A stretch of DNA of 37,111 nucleotides from Sphingomonas sp. (GCA_025981625.1 JAICXF010000015.1:1-37111); one strand, 5' to 3'. Positions 13,679-23,258 are shown, counted from the stretch's first letter. The notes: generated from the letters alone by a model not told the origin. Program-made: numbers and translations.

Positions 13679-14518
13679 CTATTGCGATTTGGACGGTACC
13701 TTTTCGGCTTCAGCGAGCACCTGCTTCACGACATTGCTGGGAATGGCGAAGCCGATGCCGATATTCCCGGCGCTGCTCTCGGTCGAGCCGGGACTGAACA
13801 GCGCCGAATTGATCCCGATGAGCTCGCCATGGAGATCGATCAATGCCCCACCGGAGTTACCCGGATTTATCGGAGCATCAGTCTGAATGAACCGCCTCGA
13901 ATCGTCACGCCCGAGCGGACGGTCCGTCGCGCTGATGATGCCATTTGTTACCGTCTGGCCAAGTGCGAACGGGTTCCCGATGGCAAGAACATAGTCTCCC
14001 ACTTCAACCTTGCGACTGTCGCCGAGCGGAAGCGCCGGCAGGTTCCTGGCGTCGATCTTGAGAACGGCAAGGTCGAGGTTCGGAGCAAGTCCGACGGGGT
14101 CGGCCTGGAACTTGCGGCCGTCCTTCAACGTCACCTGCACCGCCTCGGCATTTCGCACGACGTGGAAGTTGGTGATGATCAACCCGCGTTCGCCGTCGAC
14201 GATCACGCCCGATCCGGCGGCCATCGCCGGCTGCAGCGCCGCGTCGGGGACGCCGAAATAGCGGCGGAAATAGGGATCCTGCAGGAGGGGGTTCTGCTCG
14301 GCGGGAGACGGGAGCAAGGTCGCGATGTTGACCACCGCGGGCGAAGTTTTCCTGACCAAAGGAGCAAGGCTGTCGTCGGCGGGACCGGCCAGCACCCGCG
14401 GTCCGGCATCGACCTGTCCGGACGGCAGCATCCGCGCGACAATTCCGCCGAGAACGGCGGCAGCCAGGACCAGGACGATAAGCAGGAGCGCCGGGAATCG
14501 GGCGCGTGGAGCCGCCAT
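13679..14518 (-). CDS. HtrA/Do-type serine protease without PDZ domain
   Basis: A 279-residue trypsin-like protease anchored by an N-terminal membrane segment (about 11-30, LLLIVLVLAAAVLGGIVARM) with the catalytic domain in the periplasm. The triad is visible: H119 in IITNFHVV, D149 in NLDLAVLKI and S222 in NPGNSGGAL. LAIGNPFALGQTVTNGIISA is the usual HtrA stretch. The protein ends soon after GIGFAIPSNVVKQVL, where a PDZ domain would normally begin, and no frameshifted PDZ is seen downstream. The ATG overlaps the msrB stop by one base (TGATG), so the two genes are coupled. It is likely a periplasmic quality-control or signalling protease. Confidence 0.93.
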   Translation of the reverse strand: MAAPRARFPALLLIVLVLAAAVLGGIVARMLPSGQVDAGPRVLAGPADDSLAPLVRKTSPAVVNIATLLPSPAEQNPLLQDPYFRRYFGVPDAALQPAMAAGSGVIVDGERGLIITNFHVVRNAEAVQVTLKDGRKFQADPVGLAPNLDLAVLKIDARNLPALPLGDSRKVEVGDYVLAIGNPFALGQTVTNGIISATDRPLGRDDSRRFIQTDAPINPGNSGGALIDLHGELIGINSALFSPGSTESSAGNIGIGFAIPSNVVKQVLAEAEKVPSKSQ

Positions 14519-15003
14519 CAGCCTTCGACCTCCTCGCCCTCGGGGGCGCCTCGGCCGAGCTTGTCGGGCAGCCGCTCGCCCTCCGGCGTGAAGGCGAGGC
14601 TCACCGAATTGATGCAATAGCGCTGCCCCGTTGGGGGTGGCCCGTCCGGGAAGACATGTCCCTGGTGCGACCCGCATCGGGTGCAGACGATTTCGGTCCG
14701 GACCATGCCGTAGGTGGCATCCCGGATGTACTTGAGATGCCCCTCCGCGAAAGGCTGCGTGAAGCTCGGCCAGCCGGTGCCGCTCTCGAACTTGGTGCCG
14801 CCGTGAAACAGCGGGAGGCCGCACAGGCGACAGGTGAAGACGCCGCCCCGCTTCTCGTTCAGGAAGACGCCGCAGAACGGCGCCTCCGTCCCGTGCTCGA
14901 GCAAGACATGCTTCTCCTCGTCCGTCAGCTCGGACACGAGCTGGCGTAACTGCTCATCGGTCGGCGGTGCGAGGTCGAAGGTGGTTTCGGCGGTCGTGGC
15001 CAT
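14518..15003 (-). CDS. msrB: Peptide-methionine (R)-S-oxide reductase MsrB
   Basis: A 161-residue enzyme that reduces methionine-R-sulfoxide in proteins using thioredoxin. Catalytic C130 is in QRYCINSVSL. Two structural zinc pairs are present: C58-x2-C61 in FTCRLCGL and C107-x2-C110 in VCTRCGSH. The substrate region is SGTGWPSFTQP, and GHVFPDGPPPTG is conserved. ATG 15003 follows GAGGAG; a longer frame adds unsupported residues. No signal peptide, so cytoplasmic. The C-terminus runs on for about 20 residues after the core (KLGRGAPEGEEVEG). It is the first gene of a two-gene unit with the HtrA-type protease. Confidence 0.96.
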   Translation of the reverse strand: MATTAETTFDLAPPTDEQLRQLVSELTDEEKHVLLEHGTEAPFCGVFLNEKRGGVFTCRLCGLPLFHGGTKFESGTGWPSFTQPFAEGHLKYIRDATYGMVRTEIVCTRCGSHQGHVFPDGPPPTGQRYCINSVSLAFTPEGERLPDKLGRGAPEGEEVEG

Positions 15004-15062
15004 GGGTGCTCCTCGGGGTGCTCCTTGCGCGTTCGCCCTAACATGGGGATGGAGTGAACACG

Positions 15063-16283
15063 ATGCGATGGCTGATTGCCCTGCTGCTGCTGGCCTGCGC
15101 GGCAACGGCCCCGGCGCAATCGGTCCAGACGCAAGCGGTCCAGACCCAAGCGGAAGCCCTCGCCGAAGATGCCGCGCAATATGCGGCGCAGTTCCAAGTC
15201 TCCCCGGCCGAAGCCCTTAGACGCTTGAAAGCTCAGCAGGACAGCGTGGCGGCGACCGACTCGATCGCTCGCGAGTTCGCGGATCGGCTTGCCGGCATCT
15301 CGATCGAGCATTCGCCGACGTTCCGGATCGTCGTTCTCCTGACGGGCGATCTCGCCGTGCCGGACCGAACCGCGGCAGGCGTGCCGATCGTCTTCCGAAC
15401 GGGCGCCAAAGCGACCCACGCGCAGGCGCTCGGCGCACTCAGGAAGCACCTGATCGATTTGCGCGCGGACCTGCCGAGTGCGCGCGGAGCGGGCTACGAC
15501 CAGCACACCGGCGAGGTCGTTCTGCTCGTCACCCGCGACGATGCCGATCGCCTGGGCCTCGCCGCGATCCAGTCGCGCGCCGAGGAGGTCGGCGGTGTGC
15601 CGGTGCGGGTGATCGTCAACGAGCTCAACGAGTCGAACATGAGCGTCGACGGCGGTGGGCGGGTCGAAGGGCTCAATCTGCAAACGAACCGCCGGAACCT
15701 GTGCACGTCGGGGTTCGTGGTCACCAACGGAGAAACGACCGCATTGACGACCGCCGCGCACTGCCCCGACGAACTCACCTATGTCGATCGCGACGGCAGC
15801 ACGGTGACCTTGCCCATGATCGGATCGTGGGGCGCGGCCTATCGCGACGTCCAGATCAACGGCAGTCCGGATTCCCCGGACCCGTACTTCTACTCGAACC
15901 GCGGCGCCGGGAGTCTGCGGCAGGTGGTCAGCTGGCGCAATGCGGCGAGCACTCGCGCCGGCGACTTCGTCTGCCACTATGGCGAAAGCTCCGGCTACAG
16001 TTGCGCCACCGTCGAGCTCACCGACTACGCACCGCCGGGCGACCTGTGCGGCGGGCCCTGCTTCCCCACGTGGGTGACGGTGAAAGGGCCAAGCTGCGTC
16101 GCCGGCGACAGCGGCGGCCCCGTGTTCAGCGGCGAGATCGCGTTCGGCATCGCCAAGGGCGTCAATCGTGCCTCTTCGGGGCAGTGCCTGTTCTATTATT
16201 ACATGTCGACCGATTATCTGCCGACACCGTGGAAGCTGCTGACCGTCGGCGAGGTTACTCCGCGGCGATCGAGTCGCCCCTGA
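15063..16283 (+). CDS. Secreted trypsin-like serine protease with pro-region
   Basis: A 406-residue S1-type protease. ATG 15063 has GGAG eight bases upstream; GTG 15054 is also in frame. Residues 1-19 are a signal peptide ([18 protein letters not shown]). Residues 20-200 form a pro-region with a small QTQAV duplication near the start, resembling streptogrisin-type propeptides. The protease domain shows H233 in LTTAAHC, D262 in YRDVQI and S350 in [10 protein letters not shown], with six or more cysteines likely in disulphides (CTSG, AHC, VCHYG, YSC, LCGGPC). It is probably exported and self-activated. It is divergent from msrB, 59 bases away, and its 3' end overlaps panD by 29 bases. Confidence 0.9.
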   Translation: MRWLIALLLLACAATAPAQSVQTQAVQTQAEALAEDAAQYAAQFQVSPAEALRRLKAQQDSVAATDSIAREFADRLAGISIEHSPTFRIVVLLTGDLAVPDRTAAGVPIVFRTGAKATHAQALGALRKHLIDLRADLPSARGAGYDQHTGEVVLLVTRDDADRLGLAAIQSRAEEVGGVPVRVIVNELNESNMSVDGGGRVEGLNLQTNRRNLCTSGFVVTNGETTALTTAAHCPDELTYVDRDGSTVTLPMIGSWGAAYRDVQINGSPDSPDPYFYSNRGAGSLRQVVSWRNAASTRAGDFVCHYGESSGYSCATVELTDYAPPGDLCGGPCFPTWVTVKGPSCVAGDSGGPVFSGEIAFGIAKGVNRASSGQCLFYYYMSTDYLPTPWKLLTVGEVTPRRSSRP

Positions 16284-16662
16284 GCTGATTGCTTCCGGGG
16301 ACAGGCTCGGCCGGATCGTTGCCGATCTTCACCACCCGGTTCCGGTCATCGACGTGTACCACCAGCGGCTTGAGCGCTTTCGCCTCGGCGTCATCGAGCA
16401 CCGCATAGCTCATGAGGATGACGAGGTCGCCAGGATGGACGAGGTGCGCAGCCGCCCCGTTGATGCCGATCACGCCGCTGCCGCGCGGGCCCGGAATGAC
16501 ATAGGTCTCGATCCGCGCGCCGTTGGTGATGTCGACGATCGCCACTTGCTCGCCCTCGAGAAGGTCGGCGGCGTCCATCAGCGCGGCATCGAGCGTGACC
16601 GAGCCGACATAGTGCAAGTCGGCCTGAGTCACCGTTGCTCGGTGGATCTTCGATTTCATCAT
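16255..16662 (-). CDS. panD: Aspartate 1-decarboxylase
   Basis: A 135-residue pyruvoyl enzyme that makes beta-alanine from aspartate for pantothenate and coenzyme A. The N-terminal [20 protein letters not shown] contains the self-cleavage site G20-S21, where the serine becomes the pyruvoyl group. [28 protein letters not shown] is the other family hallmark. ATG 16662 (or 16659) matches the normal N-terminus. The end runs about 10 residues past the usual core, and this extension is what overlaps the convergent protease gene. No other pantothenate gene is nearby. Confidence 0.96.
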   Translation of the reverse strand: MMKSKIHRATVTQADLHYVGSVTLDAALMDAADLLEGEQVAIVDITNGARIETYVIPGPRGSGVIGINGAAAHLVHPGDLVILMSYAVLDDAEAKALKPLVVHVDDRNRVVKIGNDPAEPVPGSNQLRGDSIAAE

Positions 16663-16927
16663 GATCCGCATCACGGCGAAGGGCTCCAACTCATTTGGCG
16701 GGCGCCACTATCAGATTGTCGCTCAATGCACACTGTTCAAGTGCTGCAACGCAGCATCGCACTTGCAGCACAAGGTGCGAATTCCCAACTCATGGGTCTG
16801 CAATCTGGTGCGGATTGCCAAGCTGCTTTTCCGAAGAACGTTCAACGTTCTGGAAAACTTGAGTTTCCTAATTCTGGCACGGTCCATGCTTTAAGCAGGA
16901 CACGAAGCATTGCCAACGGAGTGAATG

Positions 16928-17218
16928 ATGAACGCGCAAGACAATCAGGTCGCCCTTCCGCTGCGGTCGCACACGATTCTCGGCGTTTGCGAGGCGATCG
17001 GCGAGGATTTCGGCTTCAACCCGAACTTCCTGCGTGTTCCGTTGGCCGGCACGGTGCTGTGGAGCCTGCCCATCGCGGTTGGCATCTATTTCGCGCTCGG
17101 TGCTGTCGTGCTGGCGTCGCGCCTGCTGTTCCCGAAGCTGAAGGTCGTGCAATCCGCCCCAGCTGAGCAAGCCCCGCTCCCTGTGAACGAGCAGCAGGAA
17201 TTCGCGAAGGCAGCCTGA
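16928..17218 (+). CDS. PspC-domain membrane protein
   Basis: A 96-residue protein. The PspC domain is visible as SHTILGVCEAIGEDFGFNPN (about 15-34), followed by a hydrophobic segment LWSLPIAVGIYFALGAVVLASRLL. PspC proteins sit in the inner membrane and, in phage-shock systems, sense envelope stress; many single-domain versions have unknown roles. The tail is soluble (PAEQAPLPVNEQQEFAKAA). ATG 16928 is chosen over ATG 16925 because GGAG is at a better distance. No pspA/pspB/pspF is near. It converges with the next gene with only four bases between the stops. Confidence 0.87.
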   Translation: MNAQDNQVALPLRSHTILGVCEAIGEDFGFNPNFLRVPLAGTVLWSLPIAVGIYFALGAVVLASRLLFPKLKVVQSAPAEQAPLPVNEQQEFAKAA

Positions 17219-17222
17219 CGGC

Positions 17223-17894
17223 CTAGTAGTCTCCGCGCGCCTCTGCGCGGGCTTCGAGCAGATCGAACAACGATCGGTGCTGGAGGAGCAGTTGCTCTCC
17301 GCCGAATGCGAGTGCCCGGGCGCTCGCCGGCGTATCGGAGCCAAGCTCGATGATGTCGACCACCGACGTCTCGTCTGGAAGCGACGGAGCGGGAGACTCG
17401 GTGCCAGCGCGAGCGGCTGCACGGTCAAGCAGCCGGCGGACCGGCCACCAGTCGCCAACCAGCGCCGTACTCGCGCCCAGTGCGCAGCCGTTCCGTTCGG
17501 AAGCCGCGAGCGTTTCCAGCGCATGGCGTGCAGCGACCAGGCTCCCCTCGGTCTCCGCCGCGCCAGGCGTGCTCGGCAGCGGCCCCACGGCGGCGGTCAG
17601 CCGGACGAGATAGAGCCGCTCTCGCTCAAAGCCTTCGGAAGCACGGTTCAGCCAATCCTGGATCGGTCCCTTGGGGCAGCGCTGAAGCGCGACCTCGATC
17701 AGCCCGGGGTAGCGGCCATGAAGGCTGCACAGCAGATGGACGGCGTCGGCAAGGTCGCGTCCGGAATGGCGCCCCGAGGATTCGAGCAAGCTGTTGAGAT
17801 AGGGATGGCGAGCCGTGCCCTCTCCCGCGACGCGGGCAAGCTGGGCTTCGGCGACGCTGACCGGTTTGTGACCGACCGACCGATTGATAGCCAT
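17223..17894 (-). CDS. DUF6975-like conserved sphingomonad protein
   Basis: A 223-residue cytoplasmic, helix-rich protein starting MAINRSVGHKPVSVAEAQLA, with GGGGAGAAGA immediately before the ATG. The HPYLNSLLESSGRHSGRDLADAVHLLCSLHGRYPGL region is the most distinctive part. I associate it, from memory, with DUF6975, a family confined mostly to sphingomonads and without known function. No catalytic motif, signal peptide or membrane segment is evident. A longer frame to 17915 exists but lacks a ribosome site. The neighbouring leftward chemotaxis gene ends up a separate unit, since its start is far upstream. Confidence 0.78.
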   Translation of the reverse strand: MAINRSVGHKPVSVAEAQLARVAGEGTARHPYLNSLLESSGRHSGRDLADAVHLLCSLHGRYPGLIEVALQRCPKGPIQDWLNRASEGFERERLYLVRLTAAVGPLPSTPGAAETEGSLVAARHALETLAASERNGCALGASTALVGDWWPVRRLLDRAAARAGTESPAPSLPDETSVVDIIELGSDTPASARALAFGGEQLLLQHRSLFDLLEARAEARGDY

Positions 17895-18028
17895 TCTTCT
17901 CCCCACGTGCTGCACCGAGGCAAAGCCTTGTACCGTCGTCGTAACGCAAGCGCGTAAAGACGAGGTTTATGCGGCGGTAAGCTTTCCTGAACCGTGATCG
18001 GCGAAGCGTGGCCGTGCGGGACGAGAAC

Positions 18029-19426
18029 TCAGTCGTCGCGGTAGGCGAGTTCGAAATTCCCCCAGCGCCGCCCCTTGATCCACAGCGGCACGAAGACGTT
18101 CTTGACCGGGATGTACTTGTCGCCAAGCTCCATGCGGTACGTGGCGAGGGTCGCCGGCTTTTCACTGGCGAGCGCCATCCGCGTCGTATCGTCGATCAGG
18201 ATCCGCTTGTTGCGGCAATGCTCGTCGTTCCAGACTGGATCCGGACCCTGTGGATGGCTCCGCTCGGAAAGGTGCGTCGGCAGATAGCCGTTCACGTCGC
18301 CGATCGCAGAGCCGATAATCCGGTTGTCGGCCGCCTTGGTGCCGTCGAGCAGCGGACGGACGAGCCGATCAGCCGCGTCGTTGAACCGGACCTTGTACTG
18401 GACCGGATTGCTGCCTTCGACGATCTGGTAGTCGCGGTCGAACACGTCATCGACGGCGACTTCGCCCGCGTCGATCGCTTCCTCGATAGCCGCCTTGATC
18501 TTGCGGCAGGTCTCCTGCGCCTTGGAGATGAAGGGCGTATCGTCGATTTCCGCGCCCGAATTGGCGAGCGTGTCGAGCATCGTGTTCGACAGCATTTCGA
18601 GGTGCGCCAGGCGCTTCTCGGCGGTCAGCAGCTCCTGTCCATTGTCACGTGCGTCGGCGGCAAAGTCCGTAAGGCCCGCCTTAACTCGGTCCACGCTGGT
18701 CTGGATCATGCTCGTCGAATGGGCGATGCCTTCGGTCTGGCGATCGACCATGCCGACGATCTCGCTGACTTCGCGGACGGTGTCGCTGATCGTGCCGAAG
18801 CCGCCCTGGGCGGCGCGGCTGCGCTCGACGCCCATCTTGATTTCGGCGGTGACGGCGCCGGCCTCGCGAGTGAGCTCACCGAGCGTCGAGGCGATCTGGC
18901 TGGTCGCCGCGCGAGTGTCGTGCGCGAGCTTCTTCACTTCGGCTGCGACAACCGCGAAGCTGCGGCCGGCGTCGCCCGCGCGCGCGGCCTCGATAGTGGC
19001 GTTGAGGGCAAGCATGTTGGTCTTGCGGGCGATGGTTTCGATGGTCGAGGAAACCGTCTGGACCTGGTTCATCGCCGAGGCAAAGCCGGCCATTCGCTCG
19101 CCAAGCTGGACCACCAATTGGGTAAGGCCCTTGAACCCGTCAATCGTACCTTCGATCGCGGTCCGGCCGGCGTCGAGCTTGGCCTTCGCCTGTTCGGACA
19201 GGAGCCGGGCCTCGTCGGTCGAATCCGACACCCGCGCCTGGTCGCCCATCAGCCGGTTGGTGACTTCCTCGAGCTGATCGAGCATCCGCATGGATTCGGC
19301 GATCCGGCCGGCGACGCCCTGGACGTAGCCGGCGACGTCGCTGCACTCCATCGACAGTGAGCCGCAGTCGCGGGCAACCGCGCGGACGGCATTCTCAGTG
19401 ACTTGCTCGATCCCCTGCGTGGCCAT
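18029..19426 (-). CDS. Soluble methyl-accepting chemotaxis protein
   Basis: A 465-residue receptor without membrane segments. Residues 1-270 are the signalling coiled coil: the hairpin tip is [20 protein letters not shown], followed by [19 protein letters not shown], the contact site for CheA/CheW. The C-terminal 170 residues form a separate domain ([59 protein letters not shown]) that looks like a ligand-binding or Cache-like sensor. This inverts the usual order, in which sensing is N-terminal. It is probably a cytoplasmic receptor. No che genes are present in the window. ATG 19426 has GGAG ten bases upstream. Confidence 0.92.
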   Translation of the reverse strand: MATQGIEQVTENAVRAVARDCGSLSMECSDVAGYVQGVAGRIAESMRMLDQLEEVTNRLMGDQARVSDSTDEARLLSEQAKAKLDAGRTAIEGTIDGFKGLTQLVVQLGERMAGFASAMNQVQTVSSTIETIARKTNMLALNATIEAARAGDAGRSFAVVAAEVKKLAHDTRAATSQIASTLGELTREAGAVTAEIKMGVERSRAAQGGFGTISDTVREVSEIVGMVDRQTEGIAHSTSMIQTSVDRVKAGLTDFAADARDNGQELLTAEKRLAHLEMLSNTMLDTLANSGAEIDDTPFISKAQETCRKIKAAIEEAIDAGEVAVDDVFDRDYQIVEGSNPVQYKVRFNDAADRLVRPLLDGTKAADNRIIGSAIGDVNGYLPTHLSERSHPQGPDPVWNDEHCRNKRILIDDTTRMALASEKPATLATYRMELGDKYIPVKNVFVPLWIKGRRWGNFELAYRDD

Positions 19427-19499
19427 CGACGCGCTGCTCCCAAACTCTCGATGGGAGCGGGATAAAAGGAACGTCCTACTTCTTCGTTAACCACGCCGC

Positions 19500-20699
19500 T
19501 CAGTAGAGGAGAAATCGGCGGCGCTCGTCCTCCCACGCGCGCTCGTCGGCGGCGGTCAATCGGTCGAGATCGCCCGGCTCCGCCCCGCTATCGTCAACCC
19601 ACTCGCGCAGCAGCGGTGATCCGTTGATGACGTCGATCGCCAGCTTGTCGAACACATATTCGTAAGCGAAATCGCGCCAAAGGTCGTAGTCCGGATAGAG
19701 GCGCCGGATCGCCTTGAACGCGAGCGCCTGGAGCCGCCACGGCTTGAACGCCGAATGATCGTAGAACGGGCCTTCCGCGTGGATGAAGACGCCGTGGTTG
19801 AGCTCCCCTACGTGCTTGTGGAAGGTCGGCTGAAAGGCAATCGCGCGCAGCTTGCAGCCGGCGAGCCATTCGGGAGCAAGCCGCTCCATTTCCGCAACGA
19901 TCCGTGCCGGCTCGAGGTCCGGTGCGCCGAACAGCTCGAGCGGTCGCGTGGTGCCCCTGCCCTCGCTCAGGTTCGTGCCTTCGAGCATGACCGTACCCGC
20001 ATAGCAGCGGGCCATGTTCAGATTGGCGGCGTTGGGGCTCGGGTTGATCCAGACGCGCTCCGGCGGCCAGCCGAAGCCGGGGCCTTCCTCGGGATGCCAG
20101 CCGTCCATCTCGATGATCCGATAATCGACATCGAGGTTGAACTGGTCGATGAACCAGCGGCCAAGCTCGCCCATGGTCAGCCCATGGCGCATCGGCAGCG
20201 GCCCGGCGCCGACGAAGCTCTCCCACCCTTCGCGCAGGGTAAGGCCCTCGATGGGTCGTCCCACCGGATTGGGACGGTCGAGCACCCAGACGCTCTTGCC
20301 ACGCTCGGCGGCCGCTTCGAGCACGTAAAGGAGCGTCGTGATGAAGGTGTAGATGCGGCAGCCGAGGTCCTGCAGGTCGACCAGGATCGTGTCGAACGTT
20401 CCCATCGACTGACCGCTTGGCCGGCGAAGCTCGCCATAGAGGCTGAAGACCGGAATTCCGTAGGTCGGATCGGTAAAATCCGGCGACTCCATCATATTGT
20501 CCTGGAGATCGCCGCGGACGCCGTGCTGCGGCCCGAACGCCGCCGAGATCTTCAGTCCGGCCGCGATCAGCGCGTCGAGGCTGTGGGTGAGGTCCTTCGT
20601 CACCGATGCGGGGTGAGCAAGCAACGCAACGCGACGTCCGTCGAGCGGGCGACGAAGCTCCGGCTCGGCGAGGAGCCGATCGATACCGAACAAGGTCAT
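19500..20699 (-). CDS. DUF1343 / NamZ-like exo-beta-N-acetylmuramidase
   Basis: A 399-residue protein of the DUF1343 family, whose characterised member NamZ removes terminal MurNAc from peptidoglycan fragments. Signature stretches are VALLAHPASVTKDL, FGPQHGVRGDLQDNM, LVDLQDLGCRIYTFITTLLY, VLDRPNPVGRP, GLTMGELGRWF, INPSPNAANLNMARCYAGTVMLEGTNLSEGRGTT (split here across the middle of the protein) and the C-terminal FAYEYVFDKLAIDVINGSP. Full length. No signal peptide follows ATG 20699, so it would act in the cytoplasm on imported muropeptides, unless the true start lies elsewhere. It follows the DOMON-like gene by 11 bases, which suggests an operon. Confidence 0.9.
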   Translation of the reverse strand: MTLFGIDRLLAEPELRRPLDGRRVALLAHPASVTKDLTHSLDALIAAGLKISAAFGPQHGVRGDLQDNMMESPDFTDPTYGIPVFSLYGELRRPSGQSMGTFDTILVDLQDLGCRIYTFITTLLYVLEAAAERGKSVWVLDRPNPVGRPIEGLTLREGWESFVGAGPLPMRHGLTMGELGRWFIDQFNLDVDYRIIEMDGWHPEEGPGFGWPPERVWINPSPNAANLNMARCYAGTVMLEGTNLSEGRGTTRPLELFGAPDLEPARIVAEMERLAPEWLAGCKLRAIAFQPTFHKHVGELNHGVFIHAEGPFYDHSAFKPWRLQALAFKAIRRLYPDYDLWRDFAYEYVFDKLAIDVINGSPLLREWVDDSGAEPGDLDRLTAADERAWEDERRRFLLY

Positions 20700-20710
20700 G
20701 GGTTCGCTGC

Positions 20711-21247
20711 TTAGGACAGGTGCGCGGTGAAGCAAGCCGGGTCGTGAAAATCGGGCTTTGAGCCCTCGCCATGTGCGAGCGCCCAATAGGACTTGGTTCC
20801 GTCCTTTTCCTCCAGGACCGCGGATAGTCCCAGCGACCAGTCGATGTCCGCGTCCGCGGTGAACGTCGCACCCATCGCCCACCAGGTCATGTTGTCCTCG
20901 ATCCGCACATAGGGCGCTGCGACGTCGGGGTCGCTCTTCCCTTCACGGCAGGACGAGAAATCATATGCCGCCCAATTGCCTGACGGCGAGAAATTCCACT
21001 CGCGATAGGCCTCTTCGCCCGCTGCGCGCAGGAACGCTTCGAAGCAGGTGGTCTTCCACAGGTCGTCCACGCGGTGGGGTTCGCCGGGCTCCGGAATCAC
21101 GAATCGGCTCGCCGGCGCACCGATTCCAAACCAGATGTTGGTGGTAGCAACCACGCCCAGGGCACCGACATGATCCACATTCGCCCAGACCTTGAAGTCC
21201 GGGTCGGAAGGCGGAGTCGCCGGATGCGGCATCAGATTGAGCTGCAT
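20711..21247 (-). CDS. DOMON-like domain protein
   Basis: A 178-residue, probably beta-sandwich protein beginning MQLNLMPHPATPPSDPDFKV. It contains WFGIGAPASRFVIPEPGEPH, LWKTTCFEAFLRAAGEEAYR and EWNFSPSGNWAAYDFSSCRE, patterns I know from 'DOMON-like' proteins of alphaproteobacteria, which may bind sugars or haem. No signal peptide is present. ATG 21247 is preferred to upstream frame starts because the family begins with this strand. It is followed by the NamZ-like gene on the same strand and diverges from tyrS with 46 bases between starts, so promoters overlap in that short gap. Confidence 0.8.
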   Translation of the reverse strand: MQLNLMPHPATPPSDPDFKVWANVDHVGALGVVATTNIWFGIGAPASRFVIPEPGEPHRVDDLWKTTCFEAFLRAAGEEAYREWNFSPSGNWAAYDFSSCREGKSDPDVAAPYVRIEDNMTWWAMGATFTADADIDWSLGLSAVLEEKDGTKSYWALAHGEGSKPDFHDPACFTAHLS

Positions 21248-21293
21248 TGGGCAAGTGTAGCAGGCAAGAGTTAACGACGCTAAGCCGCATCGC

Positions 21294-22517
21294 ATGACAT
21301 CGCACCAATCTTCACTGATGGGGCTGCTCGAGGAGCGCGGCTACATCCACCAGGTGACCGACGCTGCGGCGGTCGACGCGCTCGCGACCAGGGAGACGAT
21401 CAGCGCCTACATCGGCTTTGACGCCACCGCCCCGAGCCTTCACGTCGGCAGCCTCGTCCAGATCATGATGCTCCGGCGACTGCAGCAGGCGGGACATCGG
21501 CCGATTGTGCTGATGGGCGGCGGCACGACCAAGGTCGGCGATCCGAGCGGCAAGGACGAGAGCCGCAAGCTGCTCACGAATGAGGAGATCAACGCCAACA
21601 TCGCCGGCATCCGCCGCGTGTTCGAGCGGTTCCTGACCTTCGGCGAGGGTCCTTCGGACGCGATCATGGTCAACAATGCCGACTGGCTCGACACGCTCGA
21701 ATATATCCCGTTCCTCCGCGAGGTCGGCCGACATTTCACGATCAACCGGATGCTGACTTTCGACAGCGTGCGTCTCCGGCTCGACCGCGAGCAGCCGCTG
21801 ACGTTCCTGGAGTTCAACTACATGATCCTCCAGGCCTATGACTTCCTCGAGCTTTCGCGGCGGGTCGGTTGCCGGGCGCAGTTCGGCGGCTCGGACCAGT
21901 GGGGGAACATCGTCAACGGCATCGAATTGGCGCGGCGGATCGACGGGACGGAAGTGTTCGGCCTCACGACTCCGCTGATTACAACCGCCGATGGCTCGAA
22001 GATGGGCAAGACGGCCCAAGGCGCGGTCTGGCTCGATGAGAAGCTGCTGAGCTCGTACGATTATTGGCAATTCTGGCGGAACACGCAGGATGCCGATGTC
22101 GGCCGGTTCCTGAAGCTGTTCACCGACCTGCCGCTGGAAGATATCGGGCGCCTGGAGAGCCTTGGCGGCGCTGACATCAACCAGGCGAAGATCGTGCTCG
22201 CAACCGAGGCGACGGCGATGCTCCACGGCCGCGAGGCAGCCCTTGCAGCCGAACAGACCGCCCGTGAGACCTTCGAGGGCGGCGGCATCGGTGAGGATTT
22301 GCCCACTCTGTCGCTCGGCGAAGGAATGAACATCGCCCATGCGCTGACCACACTCGGCTTCACGCCGTCGAACAAGGAAGCCAAGCGCAAGATCGCTGAA
22401 GGCGCGGTGAAGATCGACGATGTGCCGGTGACCGATCCGGGCCTGACGCTCACTGCCGGCGGTGAACCGCTCAAGCTCAGTCTCGGCAAGAAAAGACATG
22501 CGCTGCTGGTGAGATAG
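21294..22517 (+). CDS. tyrS: Tyrosyl-tRNA synthetase
   Basis: A 407-residue class I synthetase that charges tRNA-Tyr. The ATP-binding HIGH motif is HVGS at 50-53 and the KMSKS loop is KMGKT at 236-240. [23 protein letters not shown] and [11 protein letters not shown] are typical of the bacterial TyrS group. The C-terminal S4 RNA-binding domain is present (about 345-407; [18 protein letters not shown]). Length is normal. ATG 21294 gives the usual N-terminus. It reads in the same direction as the following membrane-anchored protein, 18 bases on. Confidence 0.97.
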   Translation: MTSHQSSLMGLLEERGYIHQVTDAAAVDALATRETISAYIGFDATAPSLHVGSLVQIMMLRRLQQAGHRPIVLMGGGTTKVGDPSGKDESRKLLTNEEINANIAGIRRVFERFLTFGEGPSDAIMVNNADWLDTLEYIPFLREVGRHFTINRMLTFDSVRLRLDREQPLTFLEFNYMILQAYDFLELSRRVGCRAQFGGSDQWGNIVNGIELARRIDGTEVFGLTTPLITTADGSKMGKTAQGAVWLDEKLLSSYDYWQFWRNTQDADVGRFLKLFTDLPLEDIGRLESLGGADINQAKIVLATEATAMLHGREAALAAEQTARETFEGGGIGEDLPTLSLGEGMNIAHALTTLGFTPSNKEAKRKIAEGAVKIDDVPVTDPGLTLTAGGEPLKLSLGKKRHALLVR

Positions 22518-22535
22518 CCGTGTGAGGGGGCACCA

Positions 22536-23258
22536 ATGGAAGTGCACAAGCGTAAGGTCGTGGGAAATTGGCGCGAGCTGCTCAAGGAATGGGGCATCAT
22601 CGTGCTCGGCGTGCTGACTGCGCTGCTAGCGGAGCAGGCCGTCCAGTCACTGGAATGGCATAACAAGGTGCAGGCGGCGGTCGCCGACATGGACAATGAG
22701 CTCAGTCGCGGCGATGGGCCGCAATCTTACGCGCGGCTCGCAATGCATGACTGCATCGCAACTCGGTTGAACAACCTGCGCGCTGCGATCGAGAGAGGCG
22801 ACCGGTCCGACAGCCGCAGGCTCATCGACGCATTCTGGCTGCCGAAGCGGACCTATGATTCCCTGGCGCGAGAGTCTGCGACGGCATCGGATGTTGCGTC
22901 GCACATGCCACATGAGCGAATGCTCCAGTATCGAATCGCATACGAAATGATTCCGGACATGCAGCGCCTCGCCGACAAGGAGCTTGCGGATTCTGCACAT
23001 TTACGGGCTCTTCCAGCGAGCGGCGGGCCAATCGAGACATCTGAGAAGCTCACGGAAAATGACGCCATCGAAGCGCTGCAAATCGACAATGACGCGATGA
23101 CGCGGGAAGCTCGGTTCGTCCTCATACGGTTGGGGATGATGGACGTTCGGCTTGATCGCTATTTCGTCGCGAACAATGTCGCGAGAGCGCGCGCGGAGTA
23201 CGGTGGCTGCCTGGCCTCCCCGAACCTTCCAGCATCGGTGTTCGCTCCCGTTGACTGA
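22536..23258 (+). CDS. Membrane-anchored hypothetical protein
   Basis: A 240-residue protein beginning MEVHKRKVVGNWRELLKEWG, then one membrane segment (IIVLGVLTALLAEQAV, about 21-36). The rest is charged and helical and presumably periplasmic or cytoplasmic. The N-terminal 'VHK-NWRE-L-E-GIIV-GVL-AL-AEQ-V' pattern is common to a family of sphingomonad hypotheticals of unknown function, often present in several paralogues. A stretch RESATASDVASHMPHERMLQ in the middle has no recognised motif. GAGGGG lies about ten bases before ATG 22536. It may be cotranscribed with tyrS. Confidence 0.78.
   Translation: MEVHKRKVVGNWRELLKEWGIIVLGVLTALLAEQAVQSLEWHNKVQAAVADMDNELSRGDGPQSYARLAMHDCIATRLNNLRAAIERGDRSDSRRLIDAFWLPKRTYDSLARESATASDVASHMPHERMLQYRIAYEMIPDMQRLADKELADSAHLRALPASGGPIETSEKLTENDAIEALQIDNDAMTREARFVLIRLGMMDVRLDRYFVANNVARARAEYGGCLASPNLPASVFAPVD

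Noticed and set aside
21312..22547. 411-codon open frame antisense to tyrS
   Set aside because: It is fully antisense to a clear synthetase, and its composition is that of a mirrored GC-rich gene. The same holds for antisense frames over mfd (26941-28230, 28282-29886), putA and the chemoreceptor.
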